Position numbers and translations under genes: made by a program. From positions 1-10,310 of the forward strand of contig JAHIYV010000043.1 in assembly GCA_018814635.1 (NCBI GenBank): a stretch of 10,310 bases of DNA, written 5' to 3'. This DNA is from Patescibacteria group bacterium. Its GTDB lineage: Bacteria; Patescibacteriota; Minisyncoccia; Phycocordibacterales; JAGLOS01. The notes under the pieces are model-generated. The model saw nothing but the letters and a program-made list of their open reading frames with translations, did no database searches and had not been told where the DNA came from. This document shows positions 1-7,092 of the stretch, piece after piece. The number at the start of each line of letters is the position of its first letter. Positions within the stretch are counted from its first letter, which is position 1.

Positions 1-27
1 AAAATGTAAAAATCAAAAATTAAAATG

Positions 28-127
28 ACCCAGCCCCTTCTCAGCTAATATTTTTTGAGAAGATGTTAACTGAGTATTACTTGGGTGTCCGACACCCAAG
101 TGCTCAAGTAACACGAAGGAGCTGGGT
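28..127. repeat. MITE-like structured element with terminal inverted repeats
   Basis: Seen directly: the ends 28-40 (acccagccccttc) and 115-127 (gaaggagctgggt) are inverted repeats matching at 12 of 13 positions. The element is flanked by a direct repeat aaaatg at 22-27 and 128-133. Inside, 40-48 pairs with 66-74 (8 of 9), and 79-89 pairs perfectly with 91-101 around one central base, so the whole can fold as a three-way junction. Alternative pairings exist: 37-43 with 56-62, and 77-83 with 105-111. The flanking repeat suggests insertion with target duplication, but the flanks are A-rich and chance is possible. It could instead be a structured 5' leader of rpsK. No coding potential was seen. 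Confidence 0.6.
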
Positions 128-250
128 AAAATGTTAAAAATTGAAAGAATAAGCGACTAAATTTACTGAAAATTACGAAAGCAAGTAAAATTAAATCAAA
201 ATAAAAAATTAAACAAGTTATTTTGTATTACTGTCTTAAATTAATTATAT

Positions 251-685
251 ATGGGAAAAAAACGAATTGTTAAAAAATCAGGAAATGAATCTTCTCAGGG
301 AATGAAATCTCGTTCTTTGTCGCGTACTCCAAAAAAGAAAATGTCTTCAGGGATACTCTGTATTCAGGCAACGTATAATAATACAAAATTATTACTTACT
401 GACGACAAAGGCAATGCTGTGTTTTCTTCATCAGCAGGGTCGCTTGGGTTTAAGGGGGCAAAAAAAGGAACTCCTTTCGCGGCGGCAAAAGTAGGGGAAT
501 TGATTGGCGAAAAAGCGGCGCTTATTGGGGTGAAAGAAGTTGATGTCGTGGTAAAAGGTGTCGGCGCTGGAAGAGAATCATCCCTTCGCGGTTTTTCTTC
601 TCGAGGGATTAGCTTGGTAACAATTAAAGACCAAACACCGGTACCCCACAATGGTCCGCGTCCGCGTAAAGCTCGTCGTGTTTAG
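251..685 (+). CDS. rpsK: 30S ribosomal protein S11
   Basis: Structural protein of the 30S platform, contacting 16S rRNA near the E site and the mRNA exit. The 144-residue product has a basic, low-complexity N-terminal tail (about residues 1-32) followed by the S11 fold: an IQATYNNT segment, SSAGSLGFKGAKKGTPFAA near 60-78, VKGVGAGRES near 101-110, and the C-terminal signature TPVPHNGPRPRKARRV. The tail is longer than in many bacteria. The ATG at 251 follows an A/T-only leader with no Shine-Dalgarno sequence. rpsD follows after a 29-bp gap, the usual alpha-operon order; rpsM would be expected just left of the window. A 100-bp inverted-repeat element lies upstream (28-127). Confidence 0.97.
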   Translation: MGKKRIVKKSGNESSQGMKSRSLSRTPKKKMSSGILCIQATYNNTKLLLTDDKGNAVFSSSAGSLGFKGAKKGTPFAAAKVGELIGEKAALIGVKEVDVVVKGVGAGRESSLRGFSSRGISLVTIKDQTPVPHNGPRPRKARRV

Positions 686-714
686 GTTCTAGAATAAAAA
701 TAATTCAACATTGT

Positions 715-1347
715 ATGATAATAAAAGAAAAATGTAAAAAATGTAGGCGCGCTGGAGAAAAACTTTTTATAAAAGGTGAAAAGTGTTTAAGTCCAAAGTG
801 CATTTTTGAAAAAAAACCTTTCCCCCCAGGCTTACCTCTTAACGCGCGAAAACACAGAACAACACTTTCTGAATACGGAGCGCAACTGAAGGAGAAACAA
901 AAAATACGAATTACTTATCAATTAAGCGAAAAGCAATTCGCGAATTATATAAAGAAAGCGTTGGCAAAACACAGTGTTTCACCAAAAGAACAACTATTTG
1001 AAGAATTAGAAATGCGCCTTGATAATGTAGTGTATCGTTTAGGATTTGTGCAGTCGCGTCCTTTAGCTAGGCAAATTACATCACACGGACATTTTATGGT
1101 TAATGGAAGACGAGTAGATATACCATCTTACAAGGTATACAAAGGAGACATAATTACCTTAAGAGATCGGAGCAAACAAAAGGTTTTATTTGCTGACATA
1201 ATTAAAAAAAACCAAAAGACTTCAATACCAACTTGGTTGCGACTAAATAGTAAAAAACTTGAAGGAACTGTGCAGGGCAAACCCACATTAAAAGATTCCG
1301 ATATGACCTTTAATTTAGTTGCAATTATTGAATTTTATAGTAGGTAA
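715..1347 (+). CDS. rpsD: 30S ribosomal protein S4, zinc-binding (C+) form
   Basis: Primary 16S rRNA-binding protein that nucleates 30S assembly and sits at the mRNA entry channel. In many bacteria it also represses its own operon. The 210-residue product carries Cys7, Cys10, Cys24 and Cys29 in the CxxC...CxxxxC arrangement of zinc-binding S4 proteins, followed by FPPG and the conserved N-terminal domain. The S4 RNA-binding domain (about 100-165) shows EMRLDNVVYRLGFVQSRPLARQ and HGHFMVNGRRVDIPSY. The usual MARYTGP-type lead before the first cysteine is reduced to six residues. No upstream in-frame start was found that would restore it. There is no Shine-Dalgarno sequence. It lies 29 bp after rpsK and 118 bp before rpoA. 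Confidence 0.97.
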   Translation: MIIKEKCKKCRRAGEKLFIKGEKCLSPKCIFEKKPFPPGLPLNARKHRTTLSEYGAQLKEKQKIRITYQLSEKQFANYIKKALAKHSVSPKEQLFEELEMRLDNVVYRLGFVQSRPLARQITSHGHFMVNGRRVDIPSYKVYKGDIITLRDRSKQKVLFADIIKKNQKTSIPTWLRLNSKKLEGTVQGKPTLKDSDMTFNLVAIIEFYSR

Positions 1348-1365
1348 TAAGGTTCTGAACATAAC

Positions 1366-1393
1366 TTGCGGAATTCTAAAAATAAGGTATAAT
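1366..1393 (+). promoter_or_regulatory. sigma70-type promoter for rpoA
   Basis: TTGCGG at 1366-1371 and a perfect TATAAT at 1388-1393 are separated by 16 bp, in the 118-bp spacer between rpsD and rpoA. This is the best promoter match in the window. A start near 1400 would give an untranslated leader of about 65 bases, which is A/T-rich and has no Shine-Dalgarno sequence. It would allow rpoA and the genes after it to be transcribed independently of rpsK-rpsD. Confidence 0.6.
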
Positions 1394-1465
1394 TTTGCTC
1401 TACAAATCCAAATTCATTTAAATTTAATAGATTAATAACTTTTTAATAATTAACTAAATTATTTT

Positions 1466-2455
1466 ATGACATCTAATTTTGATATAGTTTTACCATCCAA
1501 ACCAAGAGTTGTTTCAGAAACCGATTTAGCCGGTGTTTATGAAATTGACGGGCTTTATCCGGGCTATGGGCATACGCTGGGAAATTCTCTGAGGCGTATT
1601 ATCCTTTCTTCTTTGCCCGGCGCTGCTGTAACGCTAGTTAAAATTGACGGTGTGCCACACGAATTTTCTACGATTGAGGGGGTAAAAGAAGATGTGATTA
1701 CTATATTACTTAATCTTAAACGAATCCGTTTTAAGGTTCTTACTAATGAGCCACAAATAATTGTGATTTCAATAAAAGGTATAAAAATTGTTACAGCAGC
1801 TGATAGCAAGGTGCCAGGGCAAGTTGAGATTTTAAATCCAGACCAATTTATTGCTACTCTCACTGACAAAAAAGCATCTCTTGGTATTGAACTCAGGGTG
1901 CAAAAAGGCCTAGGCTATGTTTCAAAAGAAAATTTAAATAATGAAAAAACAGAAGTTGGCACTATTGCAGTTGATGCGACCTTTACACCAATTCGTCGTG
2001 TAAACTATGAGGTGGAAAATATGCGTGTTGGAGACAGAACAGATTATAATAGATTGAGAATTACTATTGAAACAGATGGTACATTTACTCCACGAGAAGC
2101 TTTGGAAATATCTATTCAAACAATGGTTCAGCAACTTCAAGCAATTGTTGGTTTTCAAACTCAAGAAGTAATCATAGAAGATGAACAGCTTTTAAAAAGT
2201 ACAAAAAAAGAAGAACAAAAACAAATAAACAAGAAAACGGAAGAAATGAATGCGGAATTTTTAAAGACTCGTTTGGATACTTTGAATTTTTCAACTCGAA
2301 CAGCAAACGCTCTTGATGTTGCAAAATTAAGAACGATTGGTGGTTTGGCGCGCAAAAAAGCATCGGACATACTAGCTCTTGACGGGCTTGGAGAAAAAGG
2401 TTTATGGGAAATTAGAAAAGTATTAGGTAATTTTGGTATTATTCTAAAAGACTAA
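1466..2455 (+). CDS. rpoA: DNA-directed RNA polymerase subunit alpha
   Basis: Alpha subunit, whose dimer scaffolds assembly of beta and beta' and whose C-terminal domain touches upstream promoter DNA and activators. The 329-residue length is normal. The N-terminal domain (about 1-235) shows GYGHTLGNSLRRIILSSLPGAAVT near 34-57, the conserved dimer/assembly segment, and VEGVKEDV-like and NYEVENMRVGDRTDYNRL blocks. A Lys/Glu-rich linker near 245-262 leads to the C-terminal domain from about 270, with Arg278 and Asn281 at the positions of the E. coli DNA-contacting R265 and N268, and a helix-hairpin-helix GLGEKGLWEI. The E. coli Ser299 position is Gly here. A promoter lies at 1366-1393, and rplQ follows after 16 bp. 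Confidence 0.97.
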   Translation: MTSNFDIVLPSKPRVVSETDLAGVYEIDGLYPGYGHTLGNSLRRIILSSLPGAAVTLVKIDGVPHEFSTIEGVKEDVITILLNLKRIRFKVLTNEPQIIVISIKGIKIVTAADSKVPGQVEILNPDQFIATLTDKKASLGIELRVQKGLGYVSKENLNNEKTEVGTIAVDATFTPIRRVNYEVENMRVGDRTDYNRLRITIETDGTFTPREALEISIQTMVQQLQAIVGFQTQEVIIEDEQLLKSTKKEEQKQINKKTEEMNAEFLKTRLDTLNFSTRTANALDVAKLRTIGGLARKKASDILALDGLGEKGLWEIRKVLGNFGIILKD

Positions 2456-2471
2456 ATTTCAAATTATTAAT

Positions 2472-2822
2472 ATGAGACACCATGTAAAAAACCGAAAATT
2501 TGGAAGAAAAACTGATGAACGCAAAGCGCTAAAAAAATCTTTGGCGTATGCTTTGATTAAAAATGAAAAAATAAAAACTACAGAAGCCAAAGCAAAAGAA
2601 TTGAGACCTTTTATAGAAAAATTAATTACCAAAGGCCGAAAAAATACACTTGCGTCGCGTCGTATTATTGCCTCGCGTCTTGGTGATGAAGGGTGCGCTA
2701 AAAAATTATGTGATGAAATTGCATTGCGATACAAAGAAAGGAATGGTGGATATACGCGGATTATTAAACTTCCGGCTAGAGCAAGTGATGCTAGTAAAAT
2801 GGCGGTAATAGAATTTGTCTAA
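2472..2822 (+). CDS. rplQ: 50S ribosomal protein L17
   Basis: 50S protein near the peptide exit side of the large subunit. The 116-residue product is typical of bacterial L17. It opens with MRHHVKNRKFGRKTDERKA, the family's MRHR...LGR...HR block, and continues with ALIKNEKIKTTEAKAKELRPFIEKLITKGR (about 28-56). It ends with GGYTRIIKLPARASDASKMAVIEFV, matching the conserved GGYTRI...R.GD.A.MA.IE close. It starts 16 bp after the rpoA stop and ends 21 bp before rplM, so the genes are almost certainly co-transcribed. The start has no Shine-Dalgarno sequence. Confidence 0.96.
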   Translation: MRHHVKNRKFGRKTDERKALKKSLAYALIKNEKIKTTEAKAKELRPFIEKLITKGRKNTLASRRIIASRLGDEGCAKKLCDEIALRYKERNGGYTRIIKLPARASDASKMAVIEFV

Positions 2823-2843
2823 ATATTTATTGTAAAAGAAATT

Positions 2844-3197
2844 ATGAAAGATTATATTTATATATTAGACGCAGAAAATAGATCCCTTGGGCGCGTTGCA
2901 AGCGAAGCCGCTGTATTGCTTATGGGGAAAAATACACCAGCATTTCGTCGTAATACAGTTGCGGATGCAATGGTTACCATAACAAATGCTTCAAAAATAA
3001 AATATGATCCCAAGAAACTTAAAACTAAACTTTATGCAAGATATTCTGGTTATCCAGGAGGCCGAAGAGAGCGCACGATGCAAGAGGTGATTGAAAAAAA
3101 AGGATACAAAGAAGTTTTTGAAAAAGCCGTGTACGGTATGCTCCCCGCAAATAAATTAAGAGATAAATTAATGAAACATTTAATAATCACTGATTAA
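2844..3197 (+). CDS. rplM: 50S ribosomal protein L13, short form
   Basis: Early-assembling 50S protein that binds 23S rRNA. At 117 residues it is shorter than the usual form of about 142. It begins directly at the conserved YILDAENRSLGRVASEAAVLLMGK block, so about 12 N-terminal residues of the E. coli protein are missing, and it stops soon after the VYGMLPANKLRDKLMKHL signature, lacking the usual C-terminal tail. The central YSGYPGGRRERTMQEV (about 68-83) corresponds to the conserved HTG.PGG segment. The ends look natural rather than frameshifted, since rpsI begins one base after the stop. Short L13 fits the streamlined ribosomal proteins of small-genome bacteria (inference). Confidence 0.95.
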   Translation: MKDYIYILDAENRSLGRVASEAAVLLMGKNTPAFRRNTVADAMVTITNASKIKYDPKKLKTKLYARYSGYPGGRRERTMQEVIEKKGYKEVFEKAVYGMLPANKLRDKLMKHLIITD

Positions 3198-3198
3198 A

Positions 3199-3678
3199 AT
3201 GGAAAAAGCAACAGATAATACAAATGAAATTATGATAAATTTAGCGCCAGAGCAAGGGCTTGTATCAACACGCAAAAAATTTAAAAAAGGAGAATATATT
3301 GAGGCGGTGGGTAGAAGAAAAACAGCCGTTGCCCGTGTTCGAATTACTCCAAATGATAAAAATGTTTTTATTGTTAATAGTAAGCCATTAGGTAAGTATT
3401 TTACCACAGATGCATTACAAGCTGTTGTAAAAAATCCAATACAACAGTCAAACTTGGATAAAAAATTTAGCATAAGCGTTGTTGTAAAAGGTGGGGGGAT
3501 GCAGGCGCAAGCGGAAGCGACACGACACGGAATCTCGCGAGCCCTTGTTGATTTTGATTTAGAGCTGCGTAAAAATCTCAAGAAGGCGGGATTTTTGAAA
3601 CGCGATCCTAGAAAGAAAGAAAGAAAGAAATTTGGTCTCAAAAAAGCGCGACGCGCACCACAGTGGTCTAAGCGATAA
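3199..3678 (+). CDS. rpsI: 30S ribosomal protein S9 with N-terminal extension
   Basis: 30S head protein whose C-terminal tail reaches the P-site tRNA. The conserved body starts near residue 35 with YIEAVGRRKTAVARVRITP. It continues with VVVKGGGMQAQAEATRHGISRALVDFD (about 95-121) and ends with the invariant-type PQWSKR tail. The first roughly 33 residues form an acidic-then-basic extension not present in standard S9. The ATG at 3199 lies one base after the rplM stop; an in-frame Met at residue 12 (3232) is an alternative that would shorten the extension. rplM-rpsI is a near-universal pair. Downstream is a 187-bp spacer before grpE. Confidence 0.95.
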   Translation: MEKATDNTNEIMINLAPEQGLVSTRKKFKKGEYIEAVGRRKTAVARVRITPNDKNVFIVNSKPLGKYFTTDALQAVVKNPIQQSNLDKKFSISVVVKGGGMQAQAEATRHGISRALVDFDLELRKNLKKAGFLKRDPRKKERKKFGLKKARRAPQWSKR

Positions 3679-3687
3679 CGATAACAG

Positions 3688-3847
3688 ATAATTTTGAATT
3701 TCTAATTTTGAATTTTGAATCAATTTTAAATAACTTAATTTTAAATTTTTAAACAGGTATCCAATATATATGTTTGTGTAAAAATTATTTTATCATTAAA
3801 TCATTAGAAAATTAAACCTTCAATCAAAATTAGAAATTCAAAATTAT
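3688..3847. repeat. 24-bp perfect inverted repeat bounding the rpsI-grpE spacer
   Basis: Seen directly: 3688-3711 and 3824-3847 are exact reverse complements, both built from TAATTTTGAA-like words, and enclose 112 bp. The interior is not complementary along its length. The pair nearly fills the 187-bp gap between rpsI and grpE. As RNA or single-stranded DNA it would form a long A/T stem under a large loop. It may be a transcription boundary, a decayed mobile element, or the product of low-complexity drift. No CIRCE-type heat-shock operator was seen in the spacer. Confidence 0.65.
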
Positions 3848-3865
3848 TTTTTTATATTATTTTAT

Positions 3866-4510
3866 ATGCACAAAGATTCTCATTCTAAAGATAAAAAAAA
3901 ACAAACTATCCCGCAAAGACGCGCTGAGTCGCCTGAAATAGAAAAACGGTTTATTGACAACGGACAAGATGGTAAGTATAATGATATAGAGATTGAAGAA
4001 GACCAAGAGGTTGTGGAAGACAATATAGTCAAAAAATTACGCAAAAAACTTGCGGATTGCCAAAAAGAACGCAAGGAATATTTAGATGGATGGCAAAGAG
4101 CAAAAGCAGATTTTATCAACGCAAAACAGGCATTTGGGAAAGAGAAAAAGGAGTATATTGTTTTTGCGAAAGAAAACTTGCTACAAGAAATTTTACCTGT
4201 TTTAGATAGTTTTGACTTAGCTTTTGCGAATAAAGAAGCGTGGGAAAAGGTAGATAAAAATTGGCGATTAGGTGTTGAATATATTTATTCACAACTTGTA
4301 ACTGTTCTGAAAAATAATGATTGCGCGCCGATTGATTCTTTAGAAAAGAAGTTTAATCCCGCAGAACATGATTGTATTGAGATTATAAAGACAGACAATA
4401 AAGAAGAGTCCGATCATATTGCTGAAATTGTGCAAAAAGGATACAGTTATCATGGTAAAGTTGTAAGGCCATCTAAAGTTAAAGTTTTTTCGTATGAAAA
4501 AATTAAATAA
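3866..4510 (+). CDS. grpE: nucleotide exchange factor GrpE
   Basis: Cytoplasmic co-chaperone that releases ADP from DnaK so the chaperone cycle can continue. The 214-residue product has a charged, disordered N-terminal region (about 1-55), a long helical dimerisation segment (about 56-110, including LADCQKERKEYLDGWQRAKADFINAKQ), and then the conserved ENLLQEILPVLDSFDLAF. The C-terminal beta domain shows FNPAEHDCIEII and GYSYHGKVVRPSKVKV, corresponding to the family's P..HEA...V and GY....RVLRPA.V.V motifs. dnaK follows after 41 bp, the classical grpE-dnaK order. No hrcA gene or HrcA-binding CIRCE repeat was seen before it. The start is A/T-rich and lacks a Shine-Dalgarno sequence. Confidence 0.95.
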   Translation: MHKDSHSKDKKKQTIPQRRAESPEIEKRFIDNGQDGKYNDIEIEEDQEVVEDNIVKKLRKKLADCQKERKEYLDGWQRAKADFINAKQAFGKEKKEYIVFAKENLLQEILPVLDSFDLAFANKEAWEKVDKNWRLGVEYIYSQLVTVLKNNDCAPIDSLEKKFNPAEHDCIEIIKTDNKEESDHIAEIVQKGYSYHGKVVRPSKVKVFSYEKIK

Positions 4511-4551
4511 ATTAAGGATATTATTAGTTTTTAAAATAAATAAAAAATATT

Positions 4552-6495
4552 ATGTCAAAAATTATTGGTATTGATTTAGGAACAACAAACTCAGCAATGG
4601 CAATTATTGAGGGGGGAATTCCGAAAATTGTTGAAAATACAGAAGGCGCGCGTACTACACCTTCTATTGTTGCATTTTCAAAATCTAATGAGCGGATAGT
4701 TGGGACACTTGCGAAACGGCAATCTGTTACAAATCCTCAAAATACAGTCTTTGGCATTAAGCGTTTTATAGGACATAATTTTGAAGATGATGTAGTACAA
4801 AAAGATTCAAAAATTGTGTCTTTTAATATTGCAAAATCAAATACAGGTGGGGTTAATGTTAAAATGGGAGACAAATATTATCGTCCTGAGGAAATTGCCG
4901 CGATGGTGTTGCAAAAACTCAAAACCGATGCAGAAACAAAACTTGGAGAAAAAATAACAGAAGCTGTGATAACTGTCCCAGCGTATTTTAATGATTCACA
5001 ACGTAAAGCAACAAAAGATGCTGGTAAAATTGCAGGGTTTGATGTTAAAAGAATTATAAACGAACCAACAGCCGCGGCTCTCGCGTATGGATTTAATAAA
5101 AAGAAAGACGAGCAAATTGCCGTGTACGATTTTGGTGGCGGAACTTTTGATATTTCTATTTTGGAAGTAAGCAATGAAATAATTGAGGTGAAGTCAACCG
5201 ATGGCGACGCGCATATGGGAGGAGAGGATATTGACCAAGAAATTATCAAATGGATTGTCGCGGAGTTTAAGAAAGAATCTGGTATTGATATAAGTAAAGA
5301 CGCGCTTGCTTTACAACGACTTAAAGAGTCTGCGGAAAAAGCGAAACATGAACTTTCAACTACCACAGAAGCGGAAATTAATATCCCATTTATTACATCT
5401 GATGCGAGTGGGCCACGTCATCTTTTGTTAAAACTAAAAAGAGCGAAACTGGAAGAACTTGCCATGCCCTTTATTGAAAAATCAATTAAAATCGCAAAAC
5501 GCGCTATTGACGCGTCTCCTTTTAAAGTATCCGATATTGATGAGGTAATTCTTGTTGGAGGACAGACTCGTATGCCAGCGATTGTTGAAGCGGTAAAAAA
5601 ACTTTTTGGCAAAGAGCCAAACCAAACAATTAACCCCGATGAAGTTGTTGCGCTTGGAGCGGCCATTCAAGCGGGAATTCTGCAAGGAGATGTGAAAGAC
5701 ATTCTGTTACTAGATGTTACTCCTCTTGCGTTTGGCATTGAAACAATGGGTGGAGTTTTCACAAAACTTATTGAAAAAAATACCACAATTCCTGTATCCA
5801 AATCACAAGTATTTTCAACAGCCGCGGACAACCAGACCAGCGTAGAAGTTCATATCGCGCAAGGTGAACGCGCTTTGATTGCCGATAACAAAAGTCTTGG
5901 TCGCTTTATTTTAAGTGGGATTCCACCTGCTCCACGAGGCGTTCCTCAGGTAGATGTATCTCTTGACATTGACGCAAATGGTATCTTGAATGTGAAAGCA
6001 AAAGACAAAACAAGCGGCAAAGAACAATCAATCCGAATTGAAGCAAGCTCAGGTCTTTCAGATGAAGATATTCAAAGAATGAAAAAAGATGCTGAAGAAA
6101 ACGAAGAAACTGATAAAAAGAAAAAAGAGCTAATTGATTTAAGAAATATGACTGAACAACTCATTTATACAGCAGAGAAAGCATTAAAAGATAACGCGGA
6201 AAAAGTGCCAGAAGATATTAAAAAATCCGTAGAGGAAAAAATAAAATTAGCGCGAGAGGCAAACACTAAAGAAGATTTAGAGGCGCTGAAAAAAGCATCA
6301 GAAGAACTTTCCAGCGAAATGCAAAAAATAGGCGAAGCAATGCAAAAGACCGCTGAAGCTGATGCTGAAAAACAAAAAGAAAGCGCTCCAGTCGCCGAAC
6401 AAAAAACCGAAGAAAAAACAGACGAAAAAGTGCGCGACGCCGAATACAAAGAAAAAAAACCAAACGAAAAACCTTCTGAAGACAAAAAAGATTAA
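4552..6495 (+). CDS. dnaK: molecular chaperone DnaK (Hsp70)
   Basis: ATP-driven Hsp70 that binds exposed hydrophobic peptide segments, working with DnaJ and GrpE. The 647-residue product is full length. The ATPase domain shows phosphate 1 motif [10 protein letters not shown] (5-14), [16 protein letters not shown] (about 143-158), [10 protein letters not shown] (171-180), phosphate 2 motif [11 protein letters not shown] (192-202), and VGGQTRMP near 335-342. The interdomain linker [10 protein letters not shown] is followed by the beta-sandwich substrate domain and a helical lid. The tail is Lys/Glu-rich and contains DAEYKE, the common near-terminal sequence, followed by a further 13 or so charged residues. 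A palindromic repeat begins about 18 bp after the stop. The following genes are a toxin-antitoxin pair, not dnaJ. Confidence 0.98.
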   Translation: MSKIIGIDLGTTNSAMAIIEGGIPKIVENTEGARTTPSIVAFSKSNERIVGTLAKRQSVTNPQNTVFGIKRFIGHNFEDDVVQKDSKIVSFNIAKSNTGGVNVKMGDKYYRPEEIAAMVLQKLKTDAETKLGEKITEAVITVPAYFNDSQRKATKDAGKIAGFDVKRIINEPTAAALAYGFNKKKDEQIAVYDFGGGTFDISILEVSNEIIEVKSTDGDAHMGGEDIDQEIIKWIVAEFKKESGIDISKDALALQRLKESAEKAKHELSTTTEAEINIPFITSDASGPRHLLLKLKRAKLEELAMPFIEKSIKIAKRAIDASPFKVSDIDEVILVGGQTRMPAIVEAVKKLFGKEPNQTINPDEVVALGAAIQAGILQGDVKDILLLDVTPLAFGIETMGGVFTKLIEKNTTIPVSKSQVFSTAADNQTSVEVHIAQGERALIADNKSLGRFILSGIPPAPRGVPQVDVSLDIDANGILNVKAKDKTSGKEQSIRIEASSGLSDEDIQRMKKDAEENEETDKKKKELIDLRNMTEQLIYTAEKALKDNAEKVPEDIKKSVEEKIKLAREANTKEDLEALKKASEELSSEMQKIGEAMQKTAEADAEKQKESAPVAEQKTEEKTDEKVRDAEYKEKKPNEKPSEDKKD

Positions 6496-6512
6496 AATAA
6501 AAAAATATCCAA

Positions 6513-6570
6513 AAAGTCGTTCCTCGAGGAGGAGTGAAGCGAAGCGGAACGACGAAAGAGGTGCGACTTT
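6513..6570. repeat. palindromic dispersed-type repeat after dnaK
   Basis: Seen directly: outer arms AAAGTCG (6513-6519) and CGACTTT (6564-6570) pair; inside, GTCGTTCC (6516-6523) pairs with GGAACGAC (6546-6553); and 6521-6530 is a self-complementary TCCTCGAGGA. The GAAGCGAAGCGG run is richer in G and C than its surroundings. The form (GTCGTTCC...GAAGCG...GGAACGAC) resembles the GTCATTCC/GAAGCGAAGC-type intergenic repeats known across many bacterial genomes (recall, not searched). T-rich sequence follows at 6568-6579, so it may also act as a terminator for grpE-dnaK. The first ten bases recur at 9531-9540. Confidence 0.6.
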
Positions 6571-6631
6571 AGTTTTACTTATCTTATGTAATCTTCAATA
6601 ATATTTTGATTTTTAGTCTTTACACTTTAAT

Positions 6632-6660
6632 ATTGTAGTATAAAAGTACTTGTATATATG
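6632..6660 (+). promoter_or_regulatory. promoter-like leader shared with dnaJ
   Basis: The 29 bases ending in the start codon of the nucleotidyltransferase gene resemble the 29 bases ending in the dnaJ start (7569-7597). The first 14 bases match at 13 positions (ATTGTRGTATAAAA), and TACTT and TATATATG recur with small shifts. TATAAA at 6639-6644 would be the -10. The -35 is poor, TCTTTA or GTCTTT at 16 to 17 bp spacing. Promoter activity is inferred from the repetition and position. Confidence 0.4.
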
Positions 6661-7092
6661 AAAATCATTAAAAAACAGCAACAAGAAATAAAAAAAATAG
6701 GCCAGAAGCATAATTTGCGTTTTATTGTTATTCATGGCTCATACGCGCAAGGAAACGAAAAGAAGGGTAGCGATCTTGATGTAGCGGTATATGGGCACAA
6801 TAAAGTAGAATTTGAACAATTATTAAAAATAGCTGGAGAGTTAGCGCAAATATTTGGTGACAACAGACAAAGAGAATTAGACATAAAAAGTTTACATAAT
6901 ACAAATCCATTATTTAGATATGAAGTTGTTAAAGATGGGCAATTAATTTACGGAAGCCAGGATGATTTTGACCAATATTGTCTTTATGCTTATAAAGATT
7001 ATCAAGATAGTAAAAGCTTATTTCAACTTCAAGATGTATTAATTCGTAAAAGACAAGAACACCTAGATAATACTTTTAAAAATTATGCTTAA
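6658..7092 (+). CDS. MNT-family nucleotidyltransferase antitoxin (MntA-like)
   Basis: Minimal nucleotidyltransferase that, in studied HepT/MntA pairs, neutralises the HEPN toxin by transferring AMP to a tyrosine next to its active site. The 144-residue product has the diagnostic GS-x10-DxD motif: Gly27-Ser28, then Asp39 and Asp41, inside HGSYAQGNEKKGSDLDVAV. A likely third metal-binding Asp is at 75 (ELDIKSL). The C-terminal half (YCLYAYKDYQDSKSLFQLQDVLIRKR) is helical, as in the family. The reading frame overlaps the downstream HEPN gene by 8 bp, the tight coupling expected of an antitoxin-toxin operon. The pair is inserted between dnaK and dnaJ. All catalytic residues appear intact. The exact substrate is inferred from family knowledge. 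Confidence 0.9.
   Translation: MKIIKKQQQEIKKIGQKHNLRFIVIHGSYAQGNEKKGSDLDVAVYGHNKVEFEQLLKIAGELAQIFGDNRQRELDIKSLHNTNPLFRYEVVKDGQLIYGSQDDFDQYCLYAYKDYQDSKSLFQLQDVLIRKRQEHLDNTFKNYA

Noticed and set aside
162..189. TTTACT/AGTAAA hairpin before rpsK as an independent regulatory stem
   Set aside because: Only six A/T-rich pairs around a 16-base loop; expected by chance in sequence of this composition.
3679..3865. Possible HrcA/CIRCE heat-shock operator before grpE
   Set aside because: The inverted repeat at 3688-3847 has no resemblance to TTAGCACTC-N9-GAGTGCTAA and its arms are 112 bp apart.
5418..5666. Minus-strand frames within dnaK, rpoA, rpsI and grpE
   Set aside because: They are complements of well-supported genes with no recognisable products.
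6362..6601. Alternative-frame 79-codon Lys-rich frame overlapping the 3' end of dnaK
   Set aside because: It arises from the Lys/Glu-rich dnaK tail read out of frame and then runs through the palindromic repeat; it has no independent support.
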